A DNA stretch of 10,812 bases from Saccoglossus kowalevskii (GCF_000003605.2 NW_003111250.1:1-10812), one strand, 5' to 3'. Positions 1 to 8,961 are shown, numbered from the stretch's first letter. Notes: a model not told the origin generated them from the letters alone. Made by a program: numbers and translations.

Positions 1-198
1 TACAACTATTGTAATTACAGTCTCCATGTAAATACAAGTCTTATAATAACAGTCTCCATGCGAACACAAGTAATTACAGTCTGCTGAGAATACAAATGTA
101 GTAATTACAGTCTGCATGTGAATACAACTAGTAATAACAGTCTGTAAGTGAATACAACTAGTAATAACAGTCTGCATGTGAATACAACTGTAGTAATA
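1..198. repeat. Tail of a family A HOR unit (A22 partial to A28)
   Basis: The window opens inside monomer A22 (CTATTGTAATT) and continues A23 (17-48), A24 (49-75, 27 bp), A25 (76-106), A26 (107-136), A27 (137-166) and A28 (167-198). A25 has a 1-bp deletion here (CTGCTGAGAAT instead of CTGCCTGTGAAT), seen in no other copy. The CTATTG variant of A22 and the TCTCCATG start of A23 match the unit at 9086-9920 and not the other A units, so this tail belongs to that subtype. Confidence 0.9.
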
Positions 199-538
199 AC
201 AGTCTCCGTGTGAATACAACTGCTGTAATTACAGTCAGTATGCATGTAAATATAAGTCGTAATAACAGTCTGCATGTGAACACAACTAGTAATAACAGTC
301 TGCATGTGAACAAACTAGTAATAACAGTCTGCATATGAATACAACTGCAGTAATTACAGTCTCCATGTAAATACAACTGTTGTAATTACTGTCTTCATGC
401 GAACACAAGTAATTACAGTCTGCCTGTGAATACAAATGTAGTAATTACAGTCTGCATGTGAATACAACTAGTAATAACAGTCTGTAAGTGAATACAACTA
501 GTAATAACAGTCTGCATGTGAATACAACTGTAGTAATA
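199..538. repeat. Collapsed family A unit, 340 bp, 11 monomers
   Basis: The unit contains A1-A6 (199-387), one hybrid 27-bp monomer (388-414), then A25-A28 (415-538). Monomers between A7 and A24 are missing, so 525 bp are lost relative to the 865-bp full unit. The hybrid starts ACTGTCT like A7 and ends ACAAGTAATT like A24. These are the two 27-bp GCGAACACA monomers of the unit, so a register shift between similar monomers explains the loss. Confidence 0.9.
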
Positions 539-1341
539 ACAGTCTCCGTGTGAATACAACTGCTGTAATTACAGTCAGTATGCATGTAAATATAAGTCGT
601 AATAACAGTCTGCATGTGAACACAACTAGTAATAACAGTCTGCATGTGAACAAACTAGTAATAACAGTCTGCATATGAATACAACTGCAGTAATTACAGT
701 CTCCATGTAAATACAACTGTTGTAATTACTGTCTCCATGCGAACACATGTAATTACAGTCTGCACGTGAATACAACTGTAGTAATTAAAATCTGCATGTG
801 AGTACAACTGTAATAATTAAAGTCTGCATGTGAATACAACTAGTAATAACAGACTGCATGTGAACACAACTAATAATAAGTCTGCATGTGAATACAATTG
901 TAGTAATTACAGTCTGCATGTGAACAAAACAATTAATTACAGTCTGCTTGTGTATACAACTGTAGTAATAACAGTCTCCATGTAAATACAACAGCTGTAA
1001 TTACAGTCAGTCTGCATGTAAATACGAGACGTAATAACAGTCTGCATGTGAATACAACTAGTAATTACAGTCTGCATGTGAATACAACTGTAGTAATTAC
1101 AGTCTGCATGTGAACACAACTAGTAATAACAGTCTGCATGTGAATACAACTAGTAATAACTGTCTGCAAGTGAACACAACTATTAATAACAGTCTCCATG
1201 TAAATACAACTTTTGTAATTACAGTCTGCATGTAAATACAAGTCTTATAATAAGAGTCTCCATGCGAACACAAGTAATTACAGTCTGTAAGTGAATACAA
1301 CTAGTAATAACAGTCTGCATGTGAATACAACTGTAGTAATA
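539..1341. repeat. Family A HOR unit, 803 bp, lacking A25-A26
   Basis: Monomers A1-A24 run in order (539-1279), then A27 (1280-1309) and A28 (1310-1341). A25 and A26 (62 bp) are absent at 1279/1280, and 865 minus 62 gives 803. Private variants link this copy to the complete unit at 9921-10785: A16 ends ACGAGACGTAATA, A21 starts ACTGTCTGCAAG, A22 has CTTTTGTAATT and A23 starts with TCTGCATG. It shares these less with the unit at 9086-9920, so closeness does not follow adjacency. Confidence 0.9.
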
Positions 1342-1929
1342 ACAGTCTCCGTGTGAATACAACTGCTGTAATTACAGTCAGTATGCATGTAAATATAAGT
1401 CGTAATAACAGTCTGCATGTGAACACAACTAGTAATAACAGTCTGCATGTGAACAAACTAGTAATAACAGTCTGCATATGAATACAACTGCAGTAATTAC
1501 AGTCTCCATGTAAATACAACTGTTGTAATTACTGTCTCCATGCGTACACATGTAATTACAGTCTGCACGTGAATACAACTGTAGTAATTAAAGTCTGCAT
1601 GTGAGTACAACTGTAATAATTAAAGTCTGCATGTGAATACAACTAGTAATAACAGACTGCATGTGAACACAACTAATAATAAGTCTGCATGTGAATACAA
1701 TTGTAGTAATTACAGTCTCCATGTAAATACAACTGTTGTAATTACTGTCAGTCTGCATGTAAATACAAGTCGTAATAACAGTCTGCATGTGAATACAACT
1801 AGTAATTACAGTCTGCATGTGAATACAACTGTAGTAATTACAGTCTGCATGTGAATACAACTAGTAATAACAGTCTGCATGTGAACACAACTATTAATCA
1901 CAGTCTGCATGTAAATACAATTCGTAATA
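1342..1929. repeat. Partial family A unit (A1-A12, A15-A18 and degenerate A20-A22 positions)
   Basis: A1-A12 occupy 1342-1711. A13-A14 are absent and the array passes to an A15-like (1712-1743) and a 34-bp A16-like monomer (1744-1777, CAGT duplication), then A17, A18 and two A20/A21-like monomers ending ACTATTAATC. The last monomer (1900-1929) has AATTCGTAATA. The block recurs at 5290-5877 with a constant shift of 3948 bp. Confidence 0.85.
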
Positions 1930-2081
1930 ACAGTCTGCATGTGAATACAAATAGTAATTCCAATCTGCATGTTAATACAACTGTAGTTATTACAGTCTGC
2001 ATACGAATACAACTAGTAATAACAGTCTGCATGTGAACACAACTATTAATAACAGTCTGCATGTAAATACAAGTCGTAATT
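1930..2081. repeat. Five-monomer linker (152 bp) between A and B blocks
   Basis: Five monomers of 30, 32, 30, 30 and 30 bp. The second begins CCAATCTGCATGTTAATAC and has GTAGTTATT. The same order occurs at 7861-8012, inside the match 1808-2081 to 7739-8012 (shift 5931), with a handful of substitutions. It is missing between 5877 and 5878 in the otherwise collinear duplicate. The last two monomers (2022-2081) recur at 4087-4146 in front of the second B cassette. Confidence 0.85.
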
Positions 2082-2205
2082 ACAGTCTGCCTGTGAATAC
2101 AACTAAAGTAATTACAGTCTGAAAGTGAATACAACTAGTAATTACAGTCTGCATGTGAATACAGCTGTAGTAATTACAGTCTGCATGTGAATACAACTAG
2201 TAATT
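2082..2205. repeat. B lead-in monomers B1-B4, cassette 1
   Basis: Four monomers precede the B unit: B1 (CTGCCTGTG, ending CTAAAGTAATT), B2 (CTGAAAGTG), B3 (ACAGCTGTAGTAATT) and B4 (plain 30-bp form). The same four precede B units at 4147-4270 and 5878-6001. They are not repeated between adjacent B units, so they mark the left edge of each B cassette. Confidence 0.88.
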
Positions 2206-2822
2206 ACAGTCTGCATGTGAACACAAGAAGTAATTACAGTCTGCTTGTGAATACAGCTGTAGTAATAACAGTCTGCATGTAAATACAACAGTTGTAAGTA
2301 CAGTCTACATGTAAATACAAGTCGTAAGAACAGTCTGCATGTGAATACAACTAGTAATTACAGTCTGCATAAGAATACAACTGTAGTAATTACAGTCTGC
2401 ATGTGAATACAACTAGTAATTACAGTCTGCATGTGAATACAACTTTAGTAATTACTTACAGTCGGCATGTAAATACAACTGTAGTAATTATAGTCTGCAT
2501 GTGAATACAACTAGTAGTAACAGTCTGTTTGTGAACACAACTAGTAATAATAGTCTCCATGTAAATGCAACTGTAGTAATTACAGTCTGCATGTAAATAA
2601 AACCTGTAATTAAAGACTGCATGTGAATATAACTGAAGTAATTACATTCTGCAAGTGAATACAACTAGTAATTACAGTCTGCATGTGAATACAACTGTAG
2701 TAATTAAAGTCTGCATGTGATTACAACTGTAAAAATTAAAGTCTGCATGTGAATACAACTAGTAATAACAGTATACATGTGAACACATGTAATTAGTCTG
2801 CATGTGAATACAACTAGTAATT
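2206..2822. repeat. Family B HOR unit, 617 bp, 20 monomers (B5-B24)
   Basis: Twenty monomers sum to 617 bp, and the next B5 begins at 2823. Diagnostic monomers are B5 (ACACAAGAAGTAATT), B6 (CTGCTTGTG, ACAGCTGTAG), B8 (AAGTCGTAAGA), B10 (CATAAGAATAC), the 36-bp B12 (AATTACTTACAG, 2422-2457), B13 (GTCGGCATG), B17 (AAATAAAACCTG), the 27-bp B23 (ACAGTATACATG) and the 28-bp B24 lacking its AC. This copy matches 4271-4887 monomer for monomer. Confidence 0.92.
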
Positions 2823-3038
2823 ACAGTCTGCATGTGAACACAAGAAGTAATTACAGTCTGCTTGTGAATACAGCTGTAGTAATAACAGTCTGCATATAAA
2901 TACAACAGTTGTAAGTACAGTCTGCATGTAAATACAAGTCGTAATAACAGTCTGCATGTGAATACAACTAGTAATTACAGTATGCATAAGAATACAACTG
3001 TAGTAATTACAGTCTGCATGTGAATACAACTAGTAATA
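2823..3038. repeat. Partial second B unit (B5-B11), cassette 1
   Basis: B5-B11 repeat in order after the full unit. Changes shared with 4888-5103 and 6683-6898 but not with the first units are CTGCATATAAATAC in B7, GTCGTAATA in B8 and ACAGTATGCATAAG in B10. Second-position units are therefore more alike across cassettes than to the first unit beside them, so the whole cassette was copied as a block. Confidence 0.88.
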
Positions 3039-3596
3039 ACAGTCTGCATGTGAATACAACTTTAGTAATTACAGTCTGCATGTGAACACTACTGGTAATA
3101 AAATTCTCCATGTAAATACAACTGTTGTAATTACAGTCTGCATGTAAATACAACTGTATTGATTACAGTCTGCATATGAATACAACTGTAGTAATTACAG
3201 TCTGCCTGTGAATACAAGTAGTAATAACAGTCTCCATGCAAATAAAACTGTAGTAATTACAGTCTGCATGTAAATGAAACTAGTAATTAAAGTCTGCATG
3301 TGAATACAACTAAAGTAATTACTGTCTGAAAGAGAATACAACTAGTAATTACAGTCTGCATGTGAATACAACGGTAGTAATTAAAGTCTGCATGTGAATA
3401 CAACAGTAATAATTAAAGTCTGCATGTGAATACAACTAGTAGTAACAGACTACATGTGAACACAACTAGTAATAAGTCTGCATGTGAATACAATTGTAGT
3501 AATTACAGTCTGCATGTGAACAAAACAAGTAATTACAGTCTGCATGTAATTACACCTGTTGTAATTACAATCTGCATGTAAATACAAGTCATAATG
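3039..3596. repeat. Segment C1: diverged B-like half unit
   Basis: It starts with a B12-like monomer lacking the ACTT insertion (3039-3070), then GAACACTACTGGTAATA (3071-3100), two 32-bp monomers including GTATTGATT (3133-3164), and a run at 3227-3504. That run tracks B16-B24 in order: TCTCCATG, AAATGAAAC, CTAAAGTAATT, CTGAAAG, GTAGTAATT, an AAAG start twice, ACAGACTACATG, and an AC-less monomer. It then holds an A13-like monomer and one with TAATTACACCTGTTG. C1 reads as an old, diverged version of the right half of B. It recurs at 6899-7488. Confidence 0.8.
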
Positions 3597-3992
3597 ACAG
3601 TCTACATGTGAATACAACTAGTAATAACAGTCTGCATGTGAACACAACTAGTAATAACAGTCTGCATGTGAATACAACTGTAGTAATAACATTCTGCATG
3701 TGAACACAACTAGTAACAACAGTCTGCATGTGAATACAACTAGTAATAACAGTCTGCATGTGAACACAACTATTAATAAAAGTCTCCATGTAAATACAAC
3801 TTTTGTAATTACAGTCTCCATGTAAATACAAGTCTTATAATACAGTCTCCATGCGAACACAAGTAATTACAGTCTGCCTGTGAATACAAATGTAGTAATT
3901 ACAGTCTGCATGTGAATACAACTAGTAATAACAGTCTGTAAGTGAATACAACTAGTAATAACAGTCTGCATGTGAAGACAACTGTTGTAATT
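3597..3992. repeat. Family A fragment (A17-like to A27, ending in a hybrid monomer)
   Basis: A-type monomers in order include A20 (3719-3748), A21 (3749-3778), A22 with CTTTTGTAATT (3779-3810), A23 (3811-3841, one base short), A24 (3842-3868), A25 (3869-3900), A26 (3901-3930) and A27 (3931-3960). The last monomer (3961-3992) begins like A28 but ends GTTGTAATT like A6 and passes into C-type sequence, marking a recombination join. Confidence 0.82.
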
Positions 3993-4146
3993 ACAGTCTC
4001 CATGTAAATACAACTGTATTGATTACAGTCTGCATATGAATACAACTGTAGTAATTACAGTCTGCCTGTGAATACAAGTAGTAATAACAGTCTGCATGTG
4101 AACACAACTATTAATAACTGTCTGCATGTAAATACAAGTCGTAATT
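3993..4146. repeat. Short C fragment plus two-monomer linker
   Basis: Three monomers (3993-4086) match C1 3133-3226, including the rare GTATTGATT ending, with the first altered to TCTCCATG. Two monomers (4087-4146) match 2022-2081 with a constant shift of 2065 bp that continues into the B cassette. The stretch joins pieces of two other blocks in monomer register. Confidence 0.82.
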
Positions 4147-4887
4147 ACAGTCTGCCTGTGAATACAACTAAAGTAATTACAGTCTGAAAGTGAATACAAC
4201 TAGTAATTACAGTCTGCATGTGAATACAGCTGTAGTAATTACAGTCTGCATGTGAATACAACTAGTAATTACAGTCTGCATGTGAACACAAGAAGTAATT
4301 ACAGTCTGCTTGTGAATACAGCTGTAGTAATAACAGTCTGCATGTAAATACAACAGTTGTAAGTACAGTCTGCATGTAAATACAAGTCGTAAGAACAGTC
4401 TGCATGTGAATACAACTAGTAATTACAGTCTGCATAAGAATACAACTGTAGTAATTACAGTCTGCATGTGAATACAACTAGTAATTACAGTCTGCATGTG
4501 AATACAACTTTAGTAATTACTTACAGTCGGCATGTAAATACAACTGTAGTAATTATAGTCTGCATGTGAATACAACTAGTAATAACAGTCTGCTTGTGAA
4601 CACAACTAGTAATAATAGTCTCCATGTAAATGCATCTGTAGTAATTACAGTCTGCATGTAAATAAAACCTGTAATTAAAGACTGCATGTGAATATAACTG
4701 AAGTAATTACATTCTGCAAGTGAATACAACTAGTAATTACAGTCTGCATGTGAATACAACTGTAGTAATTAAAGTCTGCATGTGATTACAACTGTACAAA
4801 TTAAAGTCTGCATGTGAATACAACTAGTAATAACAGTATACATGTGAACACATGTAATTAGTCTGCATGTGAATACAACTAGTAATT
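4147..4887. repeat. B cassette 2: lead-in B1-B4 and full 617-bp B unit
   Basis: B1-B4 occupy 4147-4270 and B5-B24 occupy 4271-4887. All diagnostic monomers are present, including the 36-bp B12 at 4487-4522. Changes against 2206-2822 are few: TGCATCTG in B16, GTACAAATT in B21 and AATAACAG after B14. Shift to cassette 1 is 2065 bp throughout. Confidence 0.92.
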
Positions 4888-5197
4888 ACAGTCTGCATGT
4901 GAACACAAGAAGTAATTACAGTCTGCTTGTGAATACAGCTGTAGTAATAACAGTCTGCATATAAATACAACAGTTGTAAGTACAGTCTGCATGTAAATAC
5001 AAGTCGTAATAACAGACTGCATGTGAATACAACTAGTAATTACAGTATGCATAAGAATACAACTGTAGTAATTACTGTCTGTATGTGAATACAACTAGTA
5101 ATAACAGTCTGCATGTGAATACAACTAAAGTAATTACAGTCTGAAAGTGAATACAACTAGTAATTACAGTCTGCATGTGAATACAGCTGTAGTAATT
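4888..5197. repeat. Partial second B unit, then repeated lead-in (B5-B11, hybrid B12/B1, B2-B3)
   Basis: B5-B11 run to 5103. The next monomer (5104-5135) begins CTGCATG, as B12 would, but ends CTAAAGTAATT like B1, so it is a hybrid. B2 (5136-5165) and B3 (5166-5197) follow, and B3 then joins directly to family A monomer A26 at 5198. Cassettes 1 and 3 pass into segment C at this point instead. Confidence 0.85.
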
Positions 5198-5877
5198 ACA
5201 GTCTGCATGTGAATACAACTAGTAATAACAGTCTGTAAGTGAATACAACTAGTAATAACAGTCTGCATGTGAATACAACTGTAGTAATAACAGTCTCCGT
5301 GTGAATACAACTGCTGTAATTACAGTCAGTATGCATGTAAATATAAGTCGTAATAACAGTCTGCATGTGAACACAACTAGTAATAACAGTCTGCATGTGA
5401 ACAAACTAGTAATAACAGTCTGCATATGAATACAACTGCAGTAATTACAGTCTCCATGTAAATACAACTGTTGTAATTACTGTCTCCATGCGAACACATG
5501 TAATTACAGTCTGCACGTGAATACAACTGTAGTAATTAAAGTCTGCATGTGAGTACAACTGTAATAATTAAAGTCTGCATGTGAATACAACTAGTAATAA
5601 CAGACTGCATGTGAACACAACTAATAATAAGTCTGCATGTGAATACAATTGTAGTAATTACAGTCTCCATGTAAATACAACTGTTGTAATTACTGTCAGT
5701 CTGCATGTAAATACAAGTCGTAATAACAGTCTGCATGTGAATACAACTAGTAATTACAGTCTGCATGTGAATACAACTGTAGTAATTACAGTCTGCATGT
5801 GAATACAACTAGTAATAACAGTCTGCATGTGAACACAACTATTAATCACAGTCTGCATGTAAATACAATTCGTAATT
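5198..5877. repeat. Family A block (A26-A28, A1-A12, A15-A18 and following), second copy
   Basis: A26-A28 (5198-5289) lead into A1 at 5290. From A27 at 5228 onward it matches 1280-1929 with a constant 3948-bp shift, including the missing A13-A14 and the 34-bp A16-like monomer. The final monomer (5848-5877) has AATTCGTAATT. Its left part matches 1900-1929 and its last bases match 2052-2081, the two edges of the 152-bp linker absent here. Confidence 0.88.
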
Positions 5878-6001
5878 ACAGTCTGCCTGTGAATACAACT
5901 AAAGTAATTACAGTCTGAAAGTGAATACAACTAGTAATTACAGTCTGCATGTGAATACAGCTGTAGTAATTACAGTCTGCATGTGAATACAACTAGTTAT
6001 T
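5878..6001. repeat. B lead-in monomers B1-B4, cassette 3
   Basis: The order is the same as at 2082-2205 and 4147-4270, and B4 has a private CTAGTTATT change. It follows the family A block directly because the five-monomer linker is absent. Confidence 0.88.
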
Positions 6002-6682
6002 ACAGTCTGCATGTGAACACAAGAAGTAATTACAGTCTGCTTGTGAATACAGCTGTAGTAATAACAGTCTGCATGTAAATACAACAGTTGTAAGTACAGT
6101 CTGCATGTAAATACAAGTCGTAAGAACAGTCTGCATGTGAATACAACTAGTAATTACAGTCTGCATAAGAATACAACTGTAGTAGATTACAGTCTGCATG
6201 TGAATACAACTAGTAATTACAGTCTGCATAAAAAATACAACTGTAGTAATTACAGTCTGCATGTGAATACAACTAGTAATTACAGTCTGCATGTGAATAC
6301 AACTTTAGTAATTACTTACAGTCGGCATGTAAATACAACTGTAGTAATTATAGTCTGCATGTGAATACAACTAGTAGTAACAGTCTGTTTGTGAACACAA
6401 CTAGTAATAATAGTCTCCATGTAAATGCAACTGTAGTAATTACAGTCTGCATGTAAATAAAACCTGTAAATAAAGACTGCATGTGAAAATAACTGAAGTA
6501 ATTACATTCTGCAAGTGAATACAACTAGTAATTACAGTCTGCATGTGAATACAACTGTAGTAATTAAAGTCTGCATGTGATTACAACTGTAAAAATTAAA
6601 GTCTGCATGTGAATATAACTAGTAATAACAGTATACATGTGAACACATGTAATTAGTCTGCATGTGAATACAACTAGTAATT
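6002..6682. repeat. Expanded family B unit, 681 bp, 22 monomers
   Basis: B5-B24 in order, with B10-B11 present twice (6156-6218 and 6219-6281). Both B10 copies are 33 bp with different one-base gains: GTAGTAGATT in the first and CATAAAAAATAC in the second. The remaining order, including the 36-bp B12 at 6282-6317, is unchanged. The 64-bp excess over 617 bp is fully explained by the extra pair and the one-base gain. Confidence 0.9.
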
Positions 6683-6898
6683 ACAGTCTGCATGTGAACA
6701 CAAGAAGTAATTACAGTCTGCTTGTGAAAACAGCTGTAGTAATAACAGTCTGCATATAAATACAACAGTTGTAAGTACAGTCTGCATGTAAATACAAGTC
6801 GTAATAACAGTCTGCATGTGAATACAACTAGTAATTACAGTATGCATAAGAATACAACTGTAGTAATTACAGTCTGCATGTGAATACAACTAGTAATA
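6683..6898. repeat. Partial second B unit (B5-B11), cassette 3
   Basis: This is the counterpart of 2823-3038 with a shift of 3860 bp, including CATATAAATAC in B7 and CAGTATGCATAAG in B10. B6 has GAAAACAGCTG instead of GAATACAGCTG. Confidence 0.88.
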
Positions 6899-7488
6899 AC
6901 AGTCTGCATGTGAATACAACTTTAGTAATTACAGTCTGCATGTGAACACTACTGGTAATAACATTCTCCATGTAAATACAACTGTTGTAATTACAGTCTG
7001 CATGTAAATACAACTGTATTGATTACAGTCTGCATATGAATACATCTGTAGTAATTACAGTCTGCCTGTGAATACAAGTAGTAATAACAGTCTCCATGCA
7101 AATAAAACTGTAGTAATTACAGTCTGCATGTAAATGAAACTAGTAATTAAAGTCTGCATGTGAATACAACTAAAGTAATTACTGTCTGAAAGAGAATACA
7201 ACTAGTAATTACAGTCTGCATGTGAATACAACTGTAGTAATTAAAGTCTGCATGTGAATACAACAGTAATAATTAAAGTCTGCATGTGAATACAACTAGT
7301 AGTAACAGACTACATGTGAACACAACTAGTAATAAGTCTGCATGTGAATACAATTGTAGTAATTACAGTCTGCATGTGAACAAAACAAGTAATTACAGTC
7401 TGCTTGTGTATACAACAGTACTAATTACAGTCTGCATGTAATTACACCTGTTGTAATTACAGTCTGCATGTAAATACAAGTCGTAATA
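6899..7488. repeat. Segment C2, duplicate of C1 with one extra monomer
   Basis: It matches 3039-3596 with shift 3860 up to 7394 and shift 3892 afterwards. The difference is one extra 32-bp monomer (7395-7426, CTTGTGTATACAAC then AGTACTAATT) that resembles A14. D has the corresponding monomer at 8623-8654 in the same order, so C1 more likely lost it than C2 gained it. Confidence 0.82.
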
Positions 7489-8012
7489 ACAGTCTACATG
7501 TGAATACAACTAGTAATTACAGTCTGCATGTGAATACAACTGTAGTAATTACAGTCTGCATGTGAACACAACTAGTAATAACAGTCTGCATGTGAACACA
7601 ACTAGTAATAACAGTCTGCATGTGAATACAACTGTAGTAATAACAGTCTCCATGTAAATACAACAGCTGTAATTACAGTCAGTCTGCATGTATATACAAG
7701 TCGTAATAACAGTCTGCATGTGAATACAACTAGTAATTACAGTCTGCATGTGAATACAACTGTAGTAATTACAGTCTGCATGTGAATACAACTAGTAATA
7801 ACAGTCTGCATGTGAACACAACTATTAATCACAGTCTGCATGTAAATACAAGTCGTAATAACAGTCTGCATGTGATTACAACTTGTAATTCCAGTCTGTG
7901 TGTTAATACAACTGTAGTTATTACAGTCTGCATGTGAATACAACTAGTAATAACAGTCTGCATGTGAACACAACTATTAATAACAGTCTGCATGTAAATA
8001 CAAGTCGTAATT
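7489..8012. repeat. A-like mosaic block with second copy of the linker
   Basis: Plain A-type monomers (7489-7642) are followed by A15 (7643-7674, ACAGCTGTAATT), 34-bp A16 (7675-7708), A17 (7709-7738) and A18 (7739-7770). Then 7739-8012 matches 1808-2081 at shift 5931, including the linker monomer with GTAGTTATT (7891-7922). Substitutions exceed those between other A copies, suggesting an older duplicate. Confidence 0.78.
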
Positions 8013-8961
8013 ACAGTCTGCATGTGAATACAACTAGTAATAACAGTCTGCACGTGAATACAACTAGTAATAACAGTCTACGTGTGAACACTACTAGTAT
8101 AATAAGTCTGCACGTAAATACAATTGTAGCAATTACAGCCTGCATGTGAATACAATTGGAGTAATTACAGTCTTCATGCGAACACAATAAGTAATTACAG
8201 TCTACATGTGAACACAACTAGAAATAAGTCTGCATGTGAATACACTTGGATCAATTACATTTTACATGTGAATACAACTGTAGTAATTACAGTCTCCATG
8301 TAAATACAACTGTTGTAATTATAGTTTGCATGTAAATACAAGTCTTAATAACAGTCTGCATGTGAACACAACTAGTAATAACAGTCTGCATGTGAATACA
8401 ACTGTAGTAATTAAAGTCTGCATGTGAATACAACTAGTAATAACAGACTACATGTGAACACAACTAGTAATAAGTCTGCATGTGAATACAATTGTAGTAA
8501 TTACAGTCTGCATGCGAGCACAACAAGTAATTACAGTCTACATGTGAACACAACTAATAATAAGTCTGCATGTGAAAACAATTGCAGTAATTACAGTCTG
8601 CATGTGAACAAAACAATTAATTACAGTCTGATTGTGTATACAACTGTAGTAATTACAGTCGGTATGTAATTACACCTGTTGTAATTACAGTCTGCATGTG
8701 AATACAAGTCGTAATAACAGTCTGCATGTGAACACAAACTGGTAATAACAGTCTGCATGTGAACAAACTAGTAATAACAGTCTGCATGTGAATACAACTG
8801 CAGTAATTACAATCTGCATGTGAATACAACTAGTAATAACAGTATGCATGCGAGCACAACTAGTAATAACAGTCTGCATGTGAATACAATTGTAGCAATT
8901 ACAGTCTGCATGTGAATACAACTAGTAATAACAGTCTGTATGTGAACACAACTAAGTAATA
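8013..8961. repeat. Block D: diverged monomers without a close HOR partner
   Basis: About 31 monomers carry many private changes: CTACGTGTG (8073-8104), TTGGAGTAATT (8135-8166), TTGGATCAATT (8227-8256), ACATTTTACATG (8257-8288), GCGAGCAC twice (8503-8532, 8839-8868). No stretch matches another part of the window closely. Monomer order still echoes A8-A14 and C: 8381-8502 follows A8 and A10-A12, and 8593-8716 follows C2 7365-7488. It looks like sequence not recently homogenised, or an import from another part of the array. Confidence 0.78.

Noticed and set aside
1221-1279. TATAAT in A23 (CTTATAATAA) as a promoter box
   Set aside because: It is one variant within the repeat, recurs in every A23, and has no matching upstream box or downstream gene.
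8013-8961. Block D as an inserted transposon or unique sequence
   Set aside because: Every base still parses into 28-32-bp monomers in the same orientation. There are no terminal inverted repeats, target-site duplications or coding remnants.
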